Shown here: piece after piece, positions 42,101 through 48,902 of the stretch
Numbering within the stretch: the first letter of the stretch is position 1
Layout: each line of letters opens with the position of its first letter
NCBI RefSeq assembly: GCF_902729435.1
Contig: NZ_CACVCG010000024.1
Location: forward strand, 1-64,000
Source: Magnetospirillum sp. UT-4
GTDB lineage: Bacteria > Pseudomonadota > Alphaproteobacteria > Rhodospirillales > Magnetospirillaceae
DNA: 64,000 nucleotides
Reading direction: 5' to 3'
Translations under genes and position numbers: made by a program
The notes under the pieces: generated by a model
Database searches by the model: none
Told to the model about the DNA's origin: nothing
Seen by the model: only the letters and a program-made list of their open reading frames with translations

Positions 42101-42337
42101 GATTCCCCCTTCGGTCGCCGTCGAATAGCACCGACGCGCCCTGGACGCCACCCCTCAACGGGGTGGTGGGAATACCCTACCCCATGGCACTCACTCCACG
42201 GAACGCCGCGCGATCCGGCTGTCCTTGTGAACTCGAGATGGGGCGGCGGCGGCCTGGAATCCATCGTGAAAACGGCACCGCCGGCGCGCCCCAGGCGGCC
42301 GGCGGGACCTGGCAGTTCCATTGATGCCGGAAGTGCC
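42101..42337. other. Intergenic region between ppc and the CBS gene
   Basis: About 240 bases upstream of ppc on the minus strand. A short hairpin (ACCCC with GGGGT, near 42150-42165) precedes the ppc start. No clear promoter boxes, RNA gene or binding palindrome was recognised. Confidence 0.4.
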
Positions 42338-42769
42338 TTAGCGGGTGGCGGCGAAGTCGCGCAGCACCGCGGTTTCCATCTGGGCCTCGTGCAGGCGGAA
42401 GTTCACCGCGTCGCCGATGGAGACCATGCCCAGCAGTTCATCGCCCTCGACCACCGGCAGGTGGCGGATGCGGCGTTCGGTCATCACTTCCATGACCTTC
42501 TTGACCGAGTCGCCGGGGGCGCAGGTCACCACCGGGCTGGTCATGATGTTGCGCACCGGCATCTCGAGCACGCCCTTGCCGTACTGCGCCAGGCCCTTGA
42601 CCACGTCGCGCTCGGACACCACGCCCATGATGCGGCTCTTGGCGTCGCACACCACGGTCACGCCGACCCGCTTGGCCGACATCAACGCCGCAGCCTCGGA
42701 CACCGTGTGCTCGGGGCGGATGGTGAAGACGTTGCGTCCCTTGGACTTCAGGATGGCTTCGACGGACAT
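42338..42769 (-). CDS. Tandem CBS-domain protein
   Basis: A 143-residue protein of two CBS domains (about 8-60 and 72-128), a Bateman module that binds adenine nucleotides. Typical pieces are AAALMSAKRVGVTVVCD, MGVVSERDVVKGLAQYG and MTERRIRHLPVVEGDELLGMVSIGD. It has no fused effector domain; it probably regulates another protein in trans. AGGGGA precedes the ATG. It lies downstream of hsp20 on the same strand, with a terminator between. Confidence 0.88.
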   Translation of the reverse strand: MSVEAILKSKGRNVFTIRPEHTVSEAAALMSAKRVGVTVVCDAKSRIMGVVSERDVVKGLAQYGKGVLEMPVRNIMTSPVVTCAPGDSVKKVMEVMTERRIRHLPVVEGDELLGMVSIGDAVNFRLHEAQMETAVLRDFAATR

Positions 42770-42875
42770 CGGACGTTCCCCTGTTGCGCATTGATTGGGG
42801 AGAAAGGATGGCGCCTCGGACGGGGAAATTCAACGCCCTTATGGGTGGCTGCGGGGGAAAGCGGGCGAAAAGAAA

Positions 42876-42904
42876 CCCCCCTCCCCGCGATGCGGGAAGG
42901 GGGG
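42876..42904 (-). terminator. Rho-independent terminator after hsp20
   Basis: A 13-bp stem with one mismatch (CCCCCCTCCCCGC with GCGGGAAGGGGGG) and a 3-base loop. On the minus strand it is followed by TTTCTTTTCG, 70 bases after the Hsp20 stop. Confidence 0.8.
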
Positions 42905-42973
42905 CCGTCCGGACGGTCGGCATTGGGGGGGCGATGACTGCCCGGACGGGGGGGGTGGGTCCGGCCAACGCTT

Positions 42974-43495
42974 CTAATGGCCCTTGACCTCGACCTTGCG
43001 TTCCTTGCCGGCCGCGTCCTCGGCCTTGGGCACGGTCACGGTCAGCACGCCCTTGGCGAATTCGGCGGCGATGCCGTCGGGATTGGCGTTCTCGGGCAGG
43101 CGGAAGGTGCGTGCGAACGAGCCGAAAGTGCGCTCGCGCACCTGCAGCCCCTCCGCTTCCTCCTCGTGCTCGTGGCGCTTCTCGCCGGCGATGGAGAGCA
43201 CGCCGTTCCTGATGGTGACGTTGACGTCCTTCTCCTCCAGCCCGGGCAACTCGGCCGCGATCTCGTAGCGGTCGGCGGTCTCCTTGACGTCGATGCTGGG
43301 ATAGACGCCGCCCAGCGCACGCAACGACGGAGCGCGCCAGGGATCGAGACCCAGCAGGGTCCGCCCGAAGGCGGCGGGGAAGAAGCTGTCGAAAAGCCGG
43401 TCGACCTCGTCGCGCAGAGCCATCAGCGGATGATGAGTCCGCGAAGCGGGGGCCGAGCCGGGATCGGGCGAATGCCGGGGCATCCTTTCGGCCAT
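42974..43495 (-). CDS. Hsp20-family small heat-shock protein
   Basis: A 173-residue chaperone that holds unfolding proteins. The alpha-crystallin domain covers about residues 65-165 (PSIDVKETADRYEIAAELPG, VLSIAGEKRHEHEE, RTFGSFARTFRLP, GVLTVTVPK). The IXI-like C-terminal motif is weak. The start at 43495 has AAGGAGG nine bases upstream. The leader RNA of about 70 bases can fold so that this ribosome site is paired, see the regulatory entry. Confidence 0.92.
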   Translation of the reverse strand: MAERMPRHSPDPGSAPASRTHHPLMALRDEVDRLFDSFFPAAFGRTLLGLDPWRAPSLRALGGVYPSIDVKETADRYEIAAELPGLEEKDVNVTIRNGVLSIAGEKRHEHEEEAEGLQVRERTFGSFARTFRLPENANPDGIAAEFAKGVLTVTVPKAEDAAGKERKVEVKGH

Positions 43496-43579
43496 GGCAG
43501 CCTCCTTGCGATGCAGGCCCCTGTTTGCGGTAACGGCCAACACGGGCGGACCATTCCGCCCGTTTCAGGCAACATTATA
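43496..43579 (-). promoter_or_regulatory. hsp20 promoter and structured leader (possible RNA thermometer)
   Basis: A perfect -10 box TATAAT (43579-43574, minus strand) lies upstream; no strong -35 was found. The leader of about 70 bases has a stable hairpin (CGGGCGGA with TCCGCCCG, loop ATGG) and, next to the gene, CCUGC that can pair with GCAAGG of the ribosome site with one bulged A. This layout resembles ROSE-type thermometers that control hsp20 genes in rhizobia, but the classical ROSE anti-Shine-Dalgarno sequence is not present. Confidence 0.4.
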
Positions 43580-43647
43580 ACACACGGAGGAAGGCGGACG
43601 GCGTGCGCGGAGAGTATGGCTGCCCCATGAAAGCGGGAGGCGGCGCG

Positions 43648-44415
43648 CTACGCCCCGCCGAAACTCTGCACCAGCGAGCCGACCACCATGTACCAGCCGT
43701 CGACCAGCACGAAGAAGATCAGCTTGAAGGGCAGCGCGATCATCGCCGGCGGGATCATCATCATGCCCATGCTCATCAGCACCGAGGCCACCACCATGTC
43801 GATGACGATGAACGGCAGGAAGATCAGGAAGCCGATCTCGAAGGCGCGGCGCAGCTCGCTGATCATGAAGGCCGGCACCAGGGCCTTGAGCGGCACGTCC
43901 TCGGCCTTGTCCGGGACGGCCGAGCGCGACAGGTCGAGGAACAGGCGCACGTCCTGCTCGCGCACGTGGCGGGTCATGAAGGCATGGATCGGTTTGACCG
44001 TGCGCGCGAAGGCCTCGGTCTCCTCCAGCTCGCCATCGACATAGGGCTGGACGCCCTGGGTCCACGACTGCTCCAGGGTCGGCGCCATGATGAAGGCGGT
44101 GAGGAACAGAGCCAGCGACACCAGCACCATGTTGGGCGGGCTCTGCATGGTGCCCAGCGCCTGGCGCAGGAAGCCCAGCACGATGACGATGCGGGTGAAC
44201 GAGGTGACCATCACCAGGATCGACGGCGCCACCGACAGGATGGTGGTGAGCGCCACCAGCTGGACCACCCGCAGCGTGGTGCTGTTGGGATTGCCGCTGC
44301 CGCCGCCGAAATCGATGGACAGCTGCTGCGCGGCGGCCGGGAAGGCCAGCGCCATTCCCGCCACGGCGAACCCCGCCGCCAGTCCCATGGCCAAGGCCAG
44401 CCTGTGCCTGTTCAT
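43648..44415 (-). CDS. fliP: Flagellar export protein FliP
   Basis: A 255-residue core subunit of the flagellar type III export gate. After a cleavable signal sequence come four membrane helices and a periplasmic loop. Family motifs include TSFTRIVIVLGFLRQALG, PPNMVLVSLALFLTAFIM, LVPAFMISELRRAFEIGF and a C-terminal helix around GMMMIPPAMIALPFKL. The start overlaps the stop of fliO by four bases. On the minus strand of the divergent flagellar cluster. Confidence 0.95.
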   Translation of the reverse strand: MNRHRLALAMGLAAGFAVAGMALAFPAAAQQLSIDFGGGSGNPNSTTLRVVQLVALTTILSVAPSILVMVTSFTRIVIVLGFLRQALGTMQSPPNMVLVSLALFLTAFIMAPTLEQSWTQGVQPYVDGELEETEAFARTVKPIHAFMTRHVREQDVRLFLDLSRSAVPDKAEDVPLKALVPAFMISELRRAFEIGFLIFLPFIVIDMVVASVLMSMGMMMIPPAMIALPFKLIFFVLVDGWYMVVGSLVQSFGGA

Positions 44416-44705
44416 TCCCCCACCTCCGGTTCCGCGGCCGCGGCCGCGATGTTCCCTTCGACCACCAGGTCGTTGCCGCCGCCCACCAGCAGCAGATGCT
44501 CGGTGCCGTCGCGACGCACCAGGACCAGCCGGCGCCGGGCGTCCACCGGTGCGCTTTCGAGCACCTGCAGGCGGCGGCGGGCACCGTGGGGGCGCTGGGC
44601 CAGGCCGGCCAGCCCGAAGCGGCGCACCGCCCAGGCGACCAGCAGCATCAGTCCGACCACCAGGGCCAGCGAGGCGACGAAGCGGATATAGGTCGAGGCG
44701 TCCAT
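44412..44705 (-). CDS. fliO: Flagellar biosynthesis protein FliO
   Basis: A 97-residue protein with one transmembrane helix (about 8-28) and a cytoplasmic domain (RRRLQVLESAPVDARRRLVLV, EHLLLVGGGNDLVVE) typical of FliO, which helps assemble the FliP ring. The ATGA overlap with fliP supports the call. Length is near the short end for the family. Confidence 0.85.
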   Translation of the reverse strand: MDASTYIRFVASLALVVGLMLLVAWAVRRFGLAGLAQRPHGARRRLQVLESAPVDARRRLVLVRRDGTEHLLLVGGGNDLVVEGNIAAAAAEPEVGE

Positions 44706-44708
44706 GGC

Positions 44709-45002
44709 TTAGCCTGCCGCCGGCGCGGCATCGGGCGCCGGGGCGGTATCGGGCGGCGGCGGATCCATGCGCTCGGTGATGGCGGCGGCCAGACGGTCGA
44801 GGTCCGCGATCAGGCGTTCCATGACCGGCAGCAGGGCCTGCCCCTCCTCGCGCTCCATCGCCGCCAGGGTCTCGCAGATCAGGCGCACCCGGCCCTCGAG
44901 GGCGGACAGGTCGACCATGGTGCCGGTGGCCAGCAGGCGCCGCGCCGCGGTGACCATCGAGGCCGCCTTCTCCAGCTCCTCGGCGACCAGGACCGCGCTC
45001 AT
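44709..45002 (-). CDS. Hypothetical helical protein in the flagellar cluster
   Basis: A 97-residue protein, predicted mostly helical (residues 1-80, VAEELEKAASMVTAARRLLA, LIADLDRLAAAITERM), ending in a Pro/Ala tail. It sits between the FlhB-like gene (ATGA overlap) and fliO (3-base gap). Size and helicity recall FliT/FlgN-like export chaperones, but no diagnostic motif is visible. A flagellar role is inferred from position only. Confidence 0.5.
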   Translation of the reverse strand: MSAVLVAEELEKAASMVTAARRLLATGTMVDLSALEGRVRLICETLAAMEREEGQALLPVMERLIADLDRLAAAITERMDPPPPDTAPAPDAAPAAG

Positions 45003-45340
45003 GCGCCCTCGGCGGCCGCCGGACCGGCGGCGTTGGCGCGGTAGACGTAGGCAAGGATCTCGGCCACGGCGGCGAAGGCCTCCAGGGGTATCAGGGTATC
45101 GACCTCGACCGCCGCCAGCACCTGGGCGAGGTCGGGATCGGTGCGCACCTTCACGCCGGTGGCGAAGGCGAGTTCGAGAATCTGCTCGGCCAGGGCGCCC
45201 CGCCCGGAAGCGACCACCCGCGGCGCGTCATCCTCGGCCGGATCGAAGGACAGCGCCACCGCCACCGCCCTGCCGGGGCGCGGCGGAGCGGCGCCTTCGC
45301 CCTCGGCCCGCTCATTCCAGAGGTCCCGGCCTTCGCCCAT
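44999..45340 (-). CDS. FlhB C-terminal-domain-like protein (FlhB2 type)
   Basis: A 113-residue cytoplasmic protein matching the C-terminal domain of FlhB (AVALSFDPAEDDAPRVVASG, LAFATGVKVRTDPDLAQVL, LIPLEAFAAVAEILAYVY). It lacks the membrane part and the autocleaving NPTH motif. Proteins of this kind can partly replace the FlhB tail in export switching in other bacteria. Full-length flhB is encoded nearby at 47832. First gene of the minus-strand arm. Confidence 0.8.
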   Translation of the reverse strand: MGEGRDLWNERAEGEGAAPPRPGRAVAVALSFDPAEDDAPRVVASGRGALAEQILELAFATGVKVRTDPDLAQVLAAVEVDTLIPLEAFAAVAEILAYVYRANAAGPAAAEGA

Positions 45341-45538
45341 AAGACCGGCATCCGATGCTGGTTGTGTTCTTCTGGCGCCATGCGCCGGCCTGACTCTTCG
45401 GCCTCCGCGCTTAAGGAACGGTTAAACGGCAAGTGCCTGAACCGATTCATTCTTTCTTAAACGCAAAAAGAGCACTATCGATTCCATGGGCAAGCCCCGC
45501 CGCCGGCGGGTCGGGTCCGGAAGACGAGGACCGGCAAC
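45341..45538. promoter_or_regulatory. Divergent flagellar promoter region
   Basis: About 200 bases separate the minus-strand arm (flhB2-fliO-fliP) from flgB. The part near flgB (45410-45480) is A/T-rich with two TTAAACG blocks, but no clear sigma-54 (GG-N10-GC) or sigma-28 element was found, so promoters are assumed from geometry alone. Confidence 0.4.
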
Positions 45539-45934
45539 ATGTACGACAAGCTGAGTGTGGTCTCGCTGGCCAGGAGCCGCATGGACTGGGTCGCCCGGCG
45601 CCAGGAAGTGCTGTCCGAGAACATCGCCAACGCCAACACCCCCAAATTCGCCCCCAGCGATCTCAAGCCGTTCAATTTCAAGGACGCGCTGAACCAGACC
45701 ATCCAGCCGGTCGGCGTCGCTGCCACCAACGACAAGCACATCGTCCCGGTCGTCAAGGACCCGATGAATGTGGTTAGGAGCCGGAAGACCTATGAATCCT
45801 CGCCCGACGGCAACGCCGTGGTGGTCGAGGAGCAGATGGTCAAGATCGGCGAGGCGAAATCCTCGTACGAAATCGCCGCCGGCCTGTTCCAGAAGCAGTT
45901 CAAGCTGCTGCGCACGGCGCTCGGAAAGAACTGA
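45539..45934 (+). CDS. flgB: Flagellar proximal rod protein FlgB
   Basis: A 131-residue rod protein. The N-terminal helix and the conserved RQEVLSENIANANTPKFAPSD are typical; the C-terminal helix contains KIGEAKSSYEIAAGLFQKQF. A GAGGA ribosome site lies eight bases before the ATG. First gene of the plus-strand arm; flgC follows after 12 bases. Confidence 0.95.
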   Translation: MYDKLSVVSLARSRMDWVARRQEVLSENIANANTPKFAPSDLKPFNFKDALNQTIQPVGVAATNDKHIVPVVKDPMNVVRSRKTYESSPDGNAVVVEEQMVKIGEAKSSYEIAAGLFQKQFKLLRTALGKN

Positions 45935-45946
45935 TAGGGGGCGGTC

Positions 45947-46357
45947 ATGGACGAATTGCGGAAGAGCTCGAAAATCGCCATCGCCGCCATGAAGGCGCAG
46001 AGCGAGCGCCTGCGCGTCATCTCCGAGAACCTGGCCAACGTCGATTCGCTGGCCCAGACCCCCGACGGCTCGCCCTACCGCCGCAAGGTGGTCACCTTCA
46101 AGTCCGAACTCGACCGCGCCACCGGCCTGGAGACCGTGAAGGTGGCCAAGGTCGGCCCCGACCGCTCGGAATTCCTGCGCCGCTACGAGCCCAACCACCC
46201 CGCCGCCGACCGCGACGGCTACGTCCTCGCCCCCAACGTCAACCCGCTGATCGAGATGATGGATTTGCGCGAGGCGCAGCGCAGCTATGAGGCCAACATG
46301 GCCGTCATCACCTCGTCGCGCGCCATGATGTCGCGTACCATCGAAATGCTGCGCTGA
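45947..46357 (+). CDS. flgC: Flagellar proximal rod protein FlgC
   Basis: A 136-residue rod protein with the conserved RLRVISENLANVDSLAQTPD near the start, YRRKVVTFKSELD, YVLAPNVNPLIEMMDLREAQ and a C-terminal helix ending in MSRTIEMLR. Length and motifs are normal for the family. fliE follows after 27 bases. Confidence 0.96.
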   Translation: MDELRKSSKIAIAAMKAQSERLRVISENLANVDSLAQTPDGSPYRRKVVTFKSELDRATGLETVKVAKVGPDRSEFLRRYEPNHPAADRDGYVLAPNVNPLIEMMDLREAQRSYEANMAVITSSRAMMSRTIEMLR

Positions 46358-46384
46358 AGCGCCGCCTGGTAAGGACCGCCCCCG

Positions 46385-46699
46385 ATGAACCGCATTTCCG
46401 ACGCCCTCAACGCCTATGCCGCCTTCGCCAAGCCGCTGGCCAACGGCATGGAGGCCCGCGACGCCCCGGCGCCCGTCCCCGGCTCGGATTTCGCCGCGGT
46501 GCTGAAGGATGCCGCCAAGGTCGCCATCGGCACCGTCAAGGAGGCCGAGGCCCAGTCGGCGGCGGCCATCGCCGGCAAGGCCGACATCCGCGAGGTGGTG
46601 GCGGCGGTGACCAATGCCGAGATGACCCTGGAGACCGTGGTGACGGTGCGCGACAAGGTCATCAACGCCTACAACGAAATCATGCGCATGCCGATCTGA
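46385..46699 (+). CDS. fliE: Flagellar hook-basal body protein FliE
   Basis: A 104-residue protein that joins the rod to the MS ring. The C-terminal helix contains AVTNAEMTLETVVTVRDKVI, YNEIMRMPI, the family signature. The stop is followed by the partial fliQ duplication (46704-46739) rather than directly by fliQ. Confidence 0.94.
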   Translation: MNRISDALNAYAAFAKPLANGMEARDAPAPVPGSDFAAVLKDAAKVAIGTVKEAEAQSAAAIAGKADIREVVAAVTNAEMTLETVVTVRDKVINAYNEIMRMPI

Positions 46700-46703
46700 C
46701 GGC

Positions 46704-46784
46704 GGCGCCATGACCGAGGCGGAACTCATCGACATCGCCCCCGGCGGCCCGGGCCGCCATTCCCAAAGGTACCGGGCGCCATGA
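46704..46784 (+). repeat. Partial duplication of the fliQ start with a coupled 24-codon mini-frame
   Basis: The block GGCGCCATGACCGAGGC and the next 19 bases occur twice, ending at GACATCGCC, with one mismatch in about 36 bases: once at 46704-46739 and once at the true fliQ start (from 46775). The first copy opens a frame at ATG 46710 that encodes MTEAELIDIA, as in FliQ, then diverges and stops at TGA 46782-46784. That stop overlaps the fliQ ATG (46781) as ATGA, so translation of the mini-frame could feed fliQ. The two copies are 71 bases apart, out of frame. It may be a recombination scar or, less likely, an assembly error. Confidence 0.85.
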
Positions 46785-47053
46785 CCGAGGCCGAACTCAT
46801 CGACATCGCCAGGGAAGGCATCCTCACCATGGTGGTGGTGGCGGCCCCGCCCCTGCTGACCGGCCTGGCGGTGGGCCTTGCCATCTCGATCCTGCAGACC
46901 ATCACCCAGATCCAGGAAATGACCCTGACCTTCGTGCCGAAGGTGCTGCTGGTGTTCGGATCTCTGGTGCTGTTCCTGCCGTTCATGCTGAACGAGATGA
47001 ACGAATTCTGGAAGTCCATGCTGGACCGGGTGATCGCCGGCAGCACCGGCTAG
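46781..47053 (+). CDS. fliQ: Flagellar export protein FliQ
   Basis: A 90-residue membrane subunit of the flagellar export gate with two helices (about 14-36 and 50-72), including AAPPLLTGLAVGLAISILQT and EMTLTFVPKVLLVFGSLVLF. Its start is preceded by a partial duplicate of its own first 10 codons. fliR follows after 10 bases. Confidence 0.95.
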   Translation: MTEAELIDIAREGILTMVVVAAPPLLTGLAVGLAISILQTITQIQEMTLTFVPKVLLVFGSLVLFLPFMLNEMNEFWKSMLDRVIAGSTG

Positions 47054-47063
47054 GCGGTCCGCC

Positions 47064-47828
47064 GTGCTCAACGAGATCCTGACCCTCGACGTCTACCGGC
47101 TCATGCTGATCTTCACCCGGGTCGGCGCGGCGCTGATGGTGATGCCGGGTTTCGGCAGCCAGGTGATCAACACCCGTTTCCGCCTGTTGCTGGCGCTGGC
47201 GGTGTCGCTGCTGCTGCTGCCGGTGATCGGACCCGCCTTGCCGCCCCTGCCACGCTCCCAGGCGGCGCTGCTGCTGCTGGTGGTGGGCGAGGTGACGGTG
47301 GGCGCCTTCCTGGGCATTCTGGTGCAGATGCTGATCAGCGTCATGCACGTGGCCGGCACCTTCATCGGCTTCCAGATCGGCCTGACCAACGCCTTCTCGT
47401 TCGACGCGGTGGCCGAACAGCAGAGTTCGACCCTGACCGCCTTCCTCAACACCGTTGCCATCGTGGTGATCCTGGCGTCCGATCTGCACCACCTGATGCT
47501 GCGGGCGATGGTCGATACCTACGCGCTGCTGGGGCCGGGCGAGACCCCGCCGCTGGGCGACATGACCGAGACGCTGTCGCATCTGCTGTCGGCCGCCTTC
47601 GGCTTCGCCATCAAGATCTCGGCACCGCTGCTGGCCTTCGGCCTGATCTTCTACGCGGCGCTGGGGCTGATGTCGCGCATGGCGCCCCAGATCCAGGTGT
47701 TCTTCGTGGTGCTGCCGCTGCAGGTGATGGCCGGCCTGGGCATGCTGATGGTGACCCTGCCGCTGATGATGCTGCTGTTCATGCGGTGGTTCGAGGACGG
47801 CCTGGTGCCCTATCTGGTGCCGAGATAG
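47064..47828 (+). CDS. fliR: Flagellar export protein FliR
   Basis: A 254-residue membrane protein with about six helices, a core export-gate subunit. Family stretches include RVGAALMVMPGFGSQVINTR, FIGFQIGLTNAFSFD, FALKISAPLLAF-like FAIKISAPLLAFGLI and a Gly/Met-rich C-terminus. The start is GTG 47064. flhB begins 3 bases after its stop. Confidence 0.95.
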   Translation: MLNEILTLDVYRLMLIFTRVGAALMVMPGFGSQVINTRFRLLLALAVSLLLLPVIGPALPPLPRSQAALLLLVVGEVTVGAFLGILVQMLISVMHVAGTFIGFQIGLTNAFSFDAVAEQQSSTLTAFLNTVAIVVILASDLHHLMLRAMVDTYALLGPGETPPLGDMTETLSHLLSAAFGFAIKISAPLLAFGLIFYAALGLMSRMAPQIQVFFVVLPLQVMAGLGMLMVTLPLMMLLFMRWFEDGLVPYLVPR

Positions 47829-47831
47829 CCG

Positions 47832-48902
47832 ATGGCCGACGACGACGGCGACAAATCAGAAGAACCGACAGGCAAACGCCTGACCGACGCCCGCAACGAG
47901 GGCAATCTGGCCCAGTCCACCGAGGCCAAGGCGCTGGCGTCGCTGCTGGCGGCGCTGGTGGTGGTCGGCCTGATGGCGCCGGGAATGGCCACGGATGTTC
48001 AACGCCTGCTCTACCGCTACATCGAACAGCCCCATGTGCTGGAGGTGACACCGGATTCGATCCGGGGCCTGCTGCTGGACGTGGTCCTCGGGCTGGGGCT
48101 GGTGCTGGCCATGCCATTGGCGGTGGTGCTGGTGTTCGGCCTGGCGGCGCCGATCATCCAGTACAAGGGCTTCCTGTGGGTGCCCAAGAAGGTCATGCCG
48201 GACCTCACCAAGATGTCGCCGCTGCAGGGCATCAAGCGCGTGGTGTCGGCAGCCCAGCTGGTCGAGTTCATCAAGGCGATGGTCAAGATCACCATGCTGG
48301 GCACCGTCCTGATGCTGATGTTCTGGAGCGACCTCAAGGAATTCGAGAACCTGCCCCAGCTCGACCTGGTCATCATCCTGCAGTACGTCCACGACCGCAC
48401 CTACCAGCTGATCTTCATCACCGTGCTGATGATGACCGTGCTGACCTTCGCCGATTACCTGTTCGTCCATTGGCGGTGGAAGGAAAAGCTCAAGATGTCC
48501 AAGCAGGAGGTCAAGGACGAGCACAAGCAGCAGGAAGGCGACCCCCACATCAAGGCGCGCCTGCGCTCGCTGCGCATGTCGCGGGCCCGGAAGCGCATGA
48601 TGGCGGCGGTGCCGGCGGCGGACGTGGTGGTGACCAACCCGACCCACTTCGCGGTGGCGCTGAAATACGACCAGGACTCCATGAGCGCGCCGGTGCTGGT
48701 GGCCAAGGGCGTCGACCTGGTGGCCAAGCGCATTCGCGAGATCGCCAACGAGAACGACGTTCCGGTGGTCGAGAACCCGCCGCTGGCCCGCGCCCTCTAT
48801 GCCACGGTCGAGCTTGACCAGGAAGTCCCGCCGGAGCACTACAAGGCGGTGGCCGAGATCATCGGCTACGTCATGCGATTGAAGGGCAAACTTGCGAACT
48901 GA
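47832..48902 (+). CDS. flhB: Flagellar export switch protein FlhB
   Basis: A 356-residue membrane protein that switches export from hook to filament substrates. The N-terminus has DDDGDKSEEPTGKRLTDARN, four membrane helices follow, and the cytoplasmic domain has the autocleavage motif in VVVTNPTHFAVALKYD (about residue 265). PLARALYATVELDQEVPPEH is also conserved. Its last 11 bases overlap the cckA start. A second FlhB tail-like protein is encoded at 44999-45340. Confidence 0.96.
   Translation: MADDDGDKSEEPTGKRLTDARNEGNLAQSTEAKALASLLAALVVVGLMAPGMATDVQRLLYRYIEQPHVLEVTPDSIRGLLLDVVLGLGLVLAMPLAVVLVFGLAAPIIQYKGFLWVPKKVMPDLTKMSPLQGIKRVVSAAQLVEFIKAMVKITMLGTVLMLMFWSDLKEFENLPQLDLVIILQYVHDRTYQLIFITVLMMTVLTFADYLFVHWRWKEKLKMSKQEVKDEHKQQEGDPHIKARLRSLRMSRARKRMMAAVPAADVVVTNPTHFAVALKYDQDSMSAPVLVAKGVDLVAKRIREIANENDVPVVENPPLARALYATVELDQEVPPEHYKAVAEIIGYVMRLKGKLAN

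Noticed and set aside
43591-43647. A sigma-32 promoter for hsp20
   Set aside because: No CTTGAAA-type box with the right spacing was found upstream of hsp20; only a TATAAT box is visible.
45420-45480. Sigma-28 or sigma-54 promoter before flgB
   Set aside because: TTAAACG blocks are suggestive, but spacing and -10/-12 elements do not fit either consensus well enough.
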